A stretch of DNA of 64,000 bases, taken from Bin127 sp965203505. GTDB taxonomy: Bacteria > Chloroflexota > Dehalococcoidia > Lucifugimonadales > Lucifugimonadaceae. This document shows positions 58,458 through 64,000 of this stretch, piece by piece. The notes under the pieces were generated by a model. It did not search any database. It was not told where the DNA came from and saw only the letters and a list, made by a program, of their open reading frames with translations. Made by a program: the position numbers and the translations under genes. Every line of letters starts with the position of its first letter. The first letter of the stretch is position 1. The stretch covers positions 2,294,001 through 2,358,000 of the forward strand of contig OZ241880.1 in the NCBI GenBank assembly GCA_965203505.1. Direction: 5' to 3'.

Positions 58458-60413
58458 ATGCAGAAACTACGCAATATGCGCTCGGCGTTGTGGCTGGTGG
58501 TGATGGGTTCCCTCGCCGCCGCTGTCATGACTGCGGTCGCTTGCGGTGGCGAAACGGTCGTTCAAACGGTCGTCGTCGAGAGGGAAGTCCCAGTCGAAGT
58601 CCAGGTCACCGTAGAGACCGTCAAAGAGGTCGTCGTGAAAGGCGATACCGTAGTGCAGACGGTTGAGGTCGAAAAGGTCGTCGAGAAGGAAGTCGAGGTC
58701 GAGGTAACGGCGACGGCGGCACCAAGAGGACCGATCGAACGTGAAGACACCTTTGTGATCACCGGTTTCGGACCGGGCGCGACCGAATGGCGGGACCCTG
58801 ACAACATGAACCCATACTCCCTCGGTGGTTTGGGTCGAGTTCGTGGGATTCTGAACAAGACGATCTACGAATTCCTGTACCTGTACAACCACAACGAGGG
58901 TGAGGTTATCCCGTGGTTGGCTGAGAGCAGCGAGGTTGACGACGACTACATGGGCGTCAGCGTAACGTTGCGGGACGGCATTGAATGGTCGGACGGCATG
59001 CCCTTCACGAGCGAAGATGTGAAGTTCACGATTGAGCTATTGCAGGCCAACCCCGACATGGTCTTCGCGGGCGACATCCAAGAGTGGGTGAAAGACGTCG
59101 AGATCATCGACGACCGCAACTTCCGTATCAACTACAACAAGCCGAATGCGCGGTTCTTCTACTTCTACTTCCAGGAGAACTCGGAGATTCACCTTCCGAT
59201 CCTGCCCAAGCACGTTTGGGAAGGCCAGGACCCGCTTGAGTTCCCGAACTTCGATCTGGACAAGGGTTGGCCGGTCGGAACAGGCCCGTTTGTCGCGGTG
59301 CGCGCCGACGGTCAAGGTCAGATATTCGACCGGAATGACAACTGGTGGGCTGCCAAGGTCGGCTTCAAAGAGCTGCCTGAGCCTCTCCGAATCGCGTACA
59401 TCCCGCCGGGGTCTGCTGACACGATGGTTGCTCGGATGATCAACAACGAGTTCGACACGGGTTCGATCATGCAGCCCGGTGTTTTCGTCACGGCGCACAA
59501 TCGGAACAAGAACATCATCTCTTGGGACACGGACGGCCCGTCGTACGGCGCGGCTGACGCTTGCATGTACACCTTGGGCGTGAACACTCAGTATGGCCCG
59601 ATGTCGGACGTCAACGCCCGACGTGCGGTGCAGGCTGCGATCGACCGCGAAGAACTGGTGACGCTTGCCTATGAAGACTCGACCGTCACCCGTGCGGTGC
59701 CCTATTCCACGTACGGCGGATTGAAGGCGTACGAAGACGCGCAGGCTGACATCATCGCCAAGTACGATTGGGAAAGCCAAGGTCAGGCGGAGGTCGAATC
59801 GTATATGGCAGAAGCCGGTTACGCGATGGGCGGTAGCGGCTACTGGGAGAAGGATGGCGAGGCTCTTGCCATGGATCTCCACGTTCCGGGCTGGCTCCGT
59901 CCGATGGGACCGGTGGTTGAGAAGCAGCTTCAAGACGCCGGTTTCGACGTGACGTTCGTTTTGCACGATCCGGACACGACTCCGTTGTGGGCCGAGGTCC
60001 GGACGGGTCTTGCCGACATGTGGATCTTGGTGCACTGCGGAAGTTCACGCGAGCCTCACGGGACGATGCAGCACTACCACAGCAAGTTCAGCTCGCCGAC
60101 GCAGGGCGAACAGAACTCTTACATCTGGGCGAACAGCCAGTACAACAACCCAGATTTCGACGCCATCATCGATGAAATGGATAGCGTGCTGCCATCGACC
60201 GAGGACCCCGTTTACATGGACCTCGCGAACCGCGCGCTGGACATCTTCCTCGACGACGTGATCGAGATCACGCTGGCCGAGGAGCGTCACGTGGTTACGT
60301 TCAACAACACCTACTGGCGCGGATTTGCGACGAACAGCAACCCGTACGTCGCACCGTACAGCCTGTGGGCTGGCTTCCTGCTGGAGATTTTGAACGTCTC
60401 GAAGGCGCAGTAG
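58458..60413 (+). CDS. Oligopeptide-binding lipoprotein (ABC substrate-binding protein)
   Basis: 651 residues, ATG after TAGGAG. Signal peptide with lipobox VMTAVACGG (Cys at 29). A stalk of about 65 residues of V/E/T repeats (ETVVQTVVVEREVPVEVQ...) comes next, then the SBP family 5 domain: VSVTLRDGIEWSDGMPFTSE, GWPVGTGPFVAV, NARRAVQAAIDREEL and YTLGVNTQ. Divergent from the oppBCDF operon and presumably its binding component. Family members bind peptides, sugars or nickel-like ligands, so the ligand is open. Confidence 0.94.
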   Translation: MQKLRNMRSALWLVVMGSLAAAVMTAVACGGETVVQTVVVEREVPVEVQVTVETVKEVVVKGDTVVQTVEVEKVVEKEVEVEVTATAAPRGPIEREDTFVITGFGPGATEWRDPDNMNPYSLGGLGRVRGILNKTIYEFLYLYNHNEGEVIPWLAESSEVDDDYMGVSVTLRDGIEWSDGMPFTSEDVKFTIELLQANPDMVFAGDIQEWVKDVEIIDDRNFRINYNKPNARFFYFYFQENSEIHLPILPKHVWEGQDPLEFPNFDLDKGWPVGTGPFVAVRADGQGQIFDRNDNWWAAKVGFKELPEPLRIAYIPPGSADTMVARMINNEFDTGSIMQPGVFVTAHNRNKNIISWDTDGPSYGAADACMYTLGVNTQYGPMSDVNARRAVQAAIDREELVTLAYEDSTVTRAVPYSTYGGLKAYEDAQADIIAKYDWESQGQAEVESYMAEAGYAMGGSGYWEKDGEALAMDLHVPGWLRPMGPVVEKQLQDAGFDVTFVLHDPDTTPLWAEVRTGLADMWILVHCGSSREPHGTMQHYHSKFSSPTQGEQNSYIWANSQYNNPDFDAIIDEMDSVLPSTEDPVYMDLANRALDIFLDDVIEITLAEERHVVTFNNTYWRGFATNSNPYVAPYSLWAGFLLEILNVSKAQ

Positions 60414-60426
60414 TTTGGTCTGGGGC

Positions 60427-60512
60427 GAGCCCCCTTCGTCCTTCTGCCACGTCGTAGCCGTAGTTACTCTGCGTGGCACATTTCCCCGCGAGCGGGGGAA
60501 ACCCTAGGGCTG
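60427..60512. repeat. Variant module B'
   Basis: CCCCCTTCGTCCTTCTGCCA...CTCTGCGTGGCACATTTCCC then CGCGAGCGGGGG, 14 bp beyond the binding-protein stop. Similar to 40545 and 53993. Confidence 0.8.
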
Positions 60513-60610
60513 TCTCGCTTTCGCCGGAATGACGAGGGCTGATCGAGGGCGTTATCTTGTTCAGATAGCGCCCTCGATTCGCGTTTGATCCCTATCCACA
60601 CACTGTCGCC

Positions 60611-61399
60611 ATGAACGATCACATACTTGTCGAAAAATCAGGTTCGGTCGCCACGATCACGTTTAATCGGCCCAATCAACGGAACGCTATTTCGTATGAG
60701 ATGTGGCTGGCGCTGGGCGAGATTTTGAACGATCTCGAAGCTGATCTATCGATACGATGCGTCGTTTTCCGCGGGGCGGGCGGTGAAGCGTTCTCGGCGG
60801 GTGCCGATATTAAGGATTTCGATGAGCATCGCTACGATGCGAGGTCGGCGGCGCGGTACGCTGCGGCGTTCGAGTCGGCTCTAGAACGCACGGAGAACTT
60901 GCGTTGCCCGACCGTGTCAGCGATTCAAGGCTTCTGTGTGGGTGGCGGGTTGGAGTTGGCGGCATCGACTGACATCCGGATCGCGACGAAGAGCTCAAGG
61001 TTTGGTGTGCCGGTAAACCGGTTGGGATTGACCGCTGGATGGGATGAGTTGCGGCGGATGATCGCGGTTGCAGGGGTGCCAGCGGTGAAGTATCTGGTGT
61101 TGTCTGGGAGGATTATTGACATTGAGGATGCGATGCGGTTCGGGTTGGTGACGGCGGTCGTCGAGGATGGCGAGTTTGAAGACGCGGTTGATAAGTTGGC
61201 CGGTCAGATCGCGAGCGGTGCTCCGTTGTCGGCGCAAGACCACAAGATCATGATTCGGCAGTTGTCGATCGAACCGAATACAGAGCAGTTGAGCGAAGAG
61301 GAGTTCAACTTGCAGTTCCGGGTATTTGATACGGCAGACTTCCGGGAAGGTGTGGAAGCGTTCAAGGCGAAGAGGCGTCCGGTGTTCCGGGGGGAGTGA
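60611..61399 (+). CDS. Enoyl-CoA hydratase/isomerase family protein
   Basis: 262 residues, crotonase fold. Oxyanion-hole segments AFSAGADIKDF (about 61-71) and QGFCVGGGLELAASTDIRI (about 104-122). The substrate region VPVNRLGLTAGW replaces the usual Glu-containing stretch, so the second catalytic Glu is uncertain; isomerase or other crotonase activities are possible. Stands alone; a beta-oxidation partner is not seen. Confidence 0.9.
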   Translation: MNDHILVEKSGSVATITFNRPNQRNAISYEMWLALGEILNDLEADLSIRCVVFRGAGGEAFSAGADIKDFDEHRYDARSAARYAAAFESALERTENLRCPTVSAIQGFCVGGGLELAASTDIRIATKSSRFGVPVNRLGLTAGWDELRRMIAVAGVPAVKYLVLSGRIIDIEDAMRFGLVTAVVEDGEFEDAVDKLAGQIASGAPLSAQDHKIMIRQLSIEPNTEQLSEEEFNLQFRVFDTADFREGVEAFKAKRRPVFRGE

Positions 61400-61489
61400 T
61401 GGGGTCGGTGTATCGCGTCGCAATGGGCATCAATCGTTGGGTTACCATACAGAATAGGTGAACGACGCGTTCTGTTTAGAGATTTCATA

Positions 61490-61765
61490 ATGACCACGAT
61501 ACGGACACGCGAACAGATCGAAGAAACTTCGCGCCGAGGGATGCAGTTTTACGAGAACAGCATCAAGCCGATGCTGACGGAGGAGGATGCAGGACGCTTC
61601 ATCGCGATCGATGCCAAGACCGGCGAGTACGAGATTGGCGACAACGAAGATGTGGGGTTGGTACTCAAGGACAGGGCACCCGATGCGGAAATCTTCCTGC
61701 TGGTACATCCGCGCGTATGGGTCAACTCGTTCGGTGGTGGACAGATCGACGGGACGGACAATTGA
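61490..61765 (+). CDS. Small acidic protein coupled to the aspartic protease, copy 2
   Basis: 91 residues, paralogue of the 2919 ORF. Conserved core RRGMQFYENSIKPMLTEEDA, GRFIAIDAKTGEYEIGDNED and PDAEIFLLVHP. The C-terminus is shorter than that of copy 1. The TTG start of the protease gene overlaps its stop (TTGA). Function unknown; likely works with the protease. Confidence 0.65.
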   Translation: MTTIRTREQIEETSRRGMQFYENSIKPMLTEEDAGRFIAIDAKTGEYEIGDNEDVGLVLKDRAPDAEIFLLVHPRVWVNSFGGGQIDGTDN

Positions 61766-62145
61766 AGGTCGGAAGTGTGGATCTGGTAAACGGGTTTCTC
61801 TACCCCAGAGTGGATTTGGAGGTATTCGGAGCCAGTACAGAAGGGCAAAGATTCGTAGCGACTCTTGACACTGGATTTTCTGGTTGGGTCGCCTTGCCCG
61901 AAAAGGTAGTTGACACGTTGGGGTTGCCCTATTTTCGGACCGAGAGAATTACGTTGGCAGATGCGAGCGAGATTAGTGCCGACCTGCACGTGGCGGATGT
62001 TTTCTTTTCAGATCGTCTGTTTAAGGTATACGTCGTTAGCATTGGATCGGTGCCACTTGTCGGCACAAGCCTTCTATGGAACGCCGGGATAAAGCTCGAC
62101 ATGATTCCGAACGGTGATATCGAATACGTCGCGCTAAATCGTTAA
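61762..62145 (+). CDS. Clan AA aspartic protease, DTGF type, copy 2
   Basis: 127 residues from TTG 61762, which begins (M)KVGSVDLVNGFLYPRVDLEV, parallel to MKIGTVWDRGRLFPKAECQI of copy 1, so this start is preferred to the longer frame at 61717. Catalytic segment ATLDTGFSGWVALPEKVVDT; the second motif is SLLWNAGIKLDMIPNGD. Likely a homodimeric retropepsin-like protease. Confidence 0.8.
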   Translation: MKVGSVDLVNGFLYPRVDLEVFGASTEGQRFVATLDTGFSGWVALPEKVVDTLGLPYFRTERITLADASEISADLHVADVFFSDRLFKVYVVSIGSVPLVGTSLLWNAGIKLDMIPNGDIEYVALNR

Positions 62146-62190
62146 GAGGCGGTAGGAGTTTCGGGGTGAATGAAAACAAGCGGACGCGAA

Positions 62191-62505
62191 TTAGATTTCA
62201 CACGCGTCGCCATCGCAGCCTTGTTCGCCTTTAGCGAGCATGTTGCGTATCGGCGGTATGTAAAGCGCGAGGCCGTAAAGAAAGTAGATCGGTACGCGCA
62301 TGCAGATCGCCCGAGTGGCGTAGATACCGGTGTAGACCTTTTTTGATTCTTCGTCCACAACGACGATCTCGCCTCGTGGCACTTGGCCTATTGGCGACGG
62401 GTCAGTTGATATTCGCACGCGGCGCAGCCAGTCGAACTTCGATGTCCGCTTGGCTTGCCGCTCGCAGTCGCCACAGGCGGCGTTGTAGTAGAGAGTGACG
62501 CCCAT
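62191..62505 (-). CDS. DUF393 (DCC thiol-disulfide oxidoreductase-like) protein
   Basis: 104 residues. LYYNAACGDCERQAKRTSKF gives the DxxC-type motif with CxxC; VVDEESKKVYTGIYATR and a hydrophobic C-terminal segment (PIYFLYGLALYIPPI) follow. DUF393 proteins are thioredoxin-like; this one is shorter than usual (about 120-140). Function unclear. Confidence 0.75.
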   Translation of the reverse strand: MGVTLYYNAACGDCERQAKRTSKFDWLRRVRISTDPSPIGQVPRGEIVVVDEESKKVYTGIYATRAICMRVPIYFLYGLALYIPPIRNMLAKGEQGCDGDACEI

Positions 62506-62630
62506 GATGGGAGAGTCTCAGTTTGTCGGATCAGTGGGGTGGTTGCTTTAACGGGCCGCTTCGAAGTGATATTACAATTTCGTGTTTCACATCCACCCGC
62601 CACCATGAACCGTATCTGAGGCACCGAACT

Positions 62631-63029
62631 ATGCCAAACAATGTGTCCGAAGTGCCCGCGGCACCTTCCGACGAAGCTCTAGTACATTTCGCGAAAAGGC
62701 TTGCGTTCGAGACTGACTGCTGGGATGTTCATGATGCTTTGGCTCGCGAAGTAGCTGATTTCGTACTGCTGGATGTTCGGAGTCCGGAGTTGTACGAGAA
62801 GGGGCATGTTTCGGGTGCGATCAGTTTGCCGCACGCGAGGATCGTGGAGAGAAATCTAGCTCGATGGTCGAAGGACACGCTTTTCGTTGTCTACTGCGCT
62901 GGTCCGCATTGCAATGGTGCTAACAAGGCGGCGGTTAGGTTGGCGAGGTTGGGACGGCCTGTCAAAGAGATGATCGGGGGTGTGACAGGATGGCTCGATG
63001 AGGGGTTCGAGTTGGTGAAGGGCGCTTAA
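62631..63029 (+). CDS. Rhodanese-like sulfurtransferase
   Basis: 132 residues from ATG 62631 (longer frame rejected). Rhodanese domain: VLLDVRSPELYEKGHVSGAI, catalytic loop VYCAGPHCNGANKAA (Cys near residue 92), and GGVTGWLDEG. The N-terminal helix is an extension. Transfers sulfane sulfur or acts in sulfur/thiol handling. Confidence 0.88.
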   Translation: MPNNVSEVPAAPSDEALVHFAKRLAFETDCWDVHDALAREVADFVLLDVRSPELYEKGHVSGAISLPHARIVERNLARWSKDTLFVVYCAGPHCNGANKAAVRLARLGRPVKEMIGGVTGWLDEGFELVKGA

Positions 63030-63117
63030 CTGGGGTACGGGCCTCGGATGCAGATGGCGTTATTGGCGATTGTCGATTTAAACGGCGCAACGTCGGACTC
63101 GGATCGATTGAGGTTGT

Positions 63118-63123
63118 ATAATA
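63118..63123 (+). promoter_or_regulatory. Putative -10 box of DUF2442-DUF4160
   Basis: Consensus TATAAT, 34 bp before ATG 63157. Confidence 0.5.
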
Positions 63124-63156
63124 CGGTTAATCGCAAAAGGCAGATGAAAGAAAGTT

Positions 63157-63441
63157 ATGTTGAAACCTGTCGCAGTTGAAGCTAGGGAGGGGTTCCGCAT
63201 TTGGGTCAGTTTCGAGGACGGTGCAGAAGGTGAAATCGACCTTTCGGATGTCGCTGGAAAAGGTGTATTCAAGGCTTGGGATGATCGTGCTTATTTCGAA
63301 GGGGTCCACATCTCAGATCATCGGTCAATCGCTTGGGACGATGTACTTGAAATCTGTCCGGACGCGCTGTACATGGAGTTGACAGGGTTGTCTTGGGATG
63401 AATACCGAGAGCTTTCAAATCGTCAGCGTTTAAGTGTCTGA
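63157..63441 (+). CDS. DUF2442 family protein
   Basis: 94 residues. GFRIWVSFEDGAEGEIDLSD, then KGVFKAWDDRAYFEGVHISD and ALYMELTGLSW are the DUF2442 pattern. Commonly found beside DUF4160, as here, and often near toxin-antitoxin genes. GTG of the next gene overlaps its 3' end by 8 bp. Confidence 0.85.
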   Translation: MLKPVAVEAREGFRIWVSFEDGAEGEIDLSDVAGKGVFKAWDDRAYFEGVHISDHRSIAWDDVLEICPDALYMELTGLSWDEYRELSNRQRLSV

Positions 63442-63694
63442 ACTGTGCCGATTTCACGGCATCGTGATCAGAATTTTTTCTCGGGAACACCCACCACCGC
63501 ACTTTCACGCCGAGTACGGTGAATACGAGGCTTCGATCGAGATTGCCACTCTGAGAGTCAGCGACGGTCACCTACCCAACCGCATCGAACGCATGGTTAT
63601 TCGATGGGCCACGGTACGACAGGCTGAATTGCACCGGGCTTGGGATGCCGCGAGCAACATGCAGAACCCGGGTAAGATCGCGCCTTTGGATTAG
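63434..63694 (+). CDS. DUF4160 family protein
   Basis: 86 residues, GTG start. IVIRIFSREHPPPHFHAEYG followed by EYEASIEIATL and a helical C-terminus is the DUF4160 signature (HPPPHFHA). Pairs with DUF2442; a toxin-antitoxin role is suspected for such pairs but not proven. Confidence 0.88.
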   Translation: MSELCRFHGIVIRIFSREHPPPHFHAEYGEYEASIEIATLRVSDGHLPNRIERMVIRWATVRQAELHRAWDAASNMQNPGKIAPLD

Positions 63695-63803
63695 TGCGGG
63701 TTGCTTGGCACCCGGCGTTACTCGATGCAAGTGCGGTGTAGAGAGGATTTGGGTTTTGGAGTGGCAGGGGATTATTAGTTGTCGGATTGGAAACCGTTAG
63801 GGG

Positions 63804-64000
63804 TTAAGGGGTTGGTGTAGCGGCAACTGGAACGTATGCGGATGGGTCTTGCGGTTTTGCAGGGTCTCTGGAGGGTGACCAGGATGGGGATCCATCGAGA
63901 TGTGGATTGTCGGTGATTCGAATTATCTGACTCCCGTCGGAGTTCATGACATATATGTCGTTGTCGCCATCGTCTTCTGAGGCGAAAGCGATGCGACGCC
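63804..64000 (-). CDS. C-terminus of a TolB/PD40-like beta-propeller protein (cut by window)
   Basis: About 65 codons visible, continuing past the right edge. Reads IAFASEDDGDNDIYVMNSDG then RITDNPHLDGSPSWSPS, a TolB/PD40 propeller blade, ending in a disordered Pro-rich tail (VPVAATPTP). Probably secreted or periplasmic. Confidence 0.8.
   Translation of the reverse strand, partial: RRIAFASEDDGDNDIYVMNSDGSQIIRITDNPHLDGSPSWSPSRDPAKPQDPSAYVPVAATPTP

Overview
The window looks like chromosomal DNA of a free-living bacterium, most likely a Chloroflexota member related to the marine SAR202/Dehalococcoidia lineages. This is inferred from gene content and style: a peptide-ABC lipoprotein with a Val/Glu/Thr-rich stalk after the lipobox, Thr/Pro-rich lipoprotein stalks, a very long SecA, a T-box in front of valS, the MEP-pathway gene ispH, and scattered catabolic genes of types expanded in SAR202 (RraA-like aldolases, SDRs, an enolase-superfamily enzyme, OFA-type MFS carriers, a sulfatase). 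Many genes use GTG or TTG starts with 4-base stop/start overlaps. No rRNA, tRNA, CRISPR array or IS transposase was seen.

Layout. 0-2.5 kb: a NurA-HerA pair cut by the left edge. 2.5-8 kb: an aspartic-protease module, twin RraA-like genes, an SDR and a lone terminase-like ATPase/nuclease. 7.8-14.8 kb: an accessory zone with a GxxExxY gene between direct repeats, a HicB-like gene, small membrane and hypothetical proteins, an AT-rich gene desert and a 1.2-kb repeat cluster. 15-24 kb: valS with T-box, DUF1801, a hypothetical, and secA. 24.5-26.8 kb: small genes, including a hicB-like gene split by a Panacea antitoxin cassette. 27-34.7 kb: prs, an ArsC/Spx-like gene, an MFS carrier, and the overlapping series ispH / DUF192 lipoprotein / long gpmI. 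34.8-41.7 kb: PIN nuclease + ATPase, an SDR, a SLATT-like gene, an enolase-superfamily enzyme, an EndoIII-like gene and a GIY-YIG gene. 42.3-50.8 kb: a DrrA/DrrB-type exporter, a fused methyltransferase-endonuclease, twin MFS carriers and a second SLATT-like gene. 51-64 kb: sulfatase, an overlapping HicB-like/RelE-like pair, a complete oligopeptide ABC operon with a divergent binding protein, enoyl-CoA hydratase, a second aspartic-protease module, DUF393, rhodanese, DUF2442-DUF4160, and the tail of a beta-propeller gene.

A dispersed palindromic repeat family dominates the non-coding DNA. Module A is about 60 bp, starts near GGGCATACCCCG and ends in the hairpin GCCCCTTTCG...CGAAAGGGGC. Module B is about 50 bp and carries the hairpins GTCCTTCGGAC and CCCCCGC..GCGGGGG. 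Copies usually sit 5-40 bp beyond stop codons, but some lie in frame inside valS (twice), the terminase gene and a small ORF, where they encode recurrent peptides such as GEMSEGQRG or GKCPKDKGG.

The most unusual signals are: (1) two SLATT-like two-helix membrane proteins, each with a proline-rich microprotein gene overlapping its 3' end in the same relative frame; (2) two copies of a module pairing a roughly 90-residue protein with a clan AA aspartic protease; (3) the insertion of a Panacea cassette into hicB; (4) protein-embedded palindromic repeats; (5) a family of five coiled-coil/tail-anchor microproteins. All functions come from reading motifs; no database search was run.
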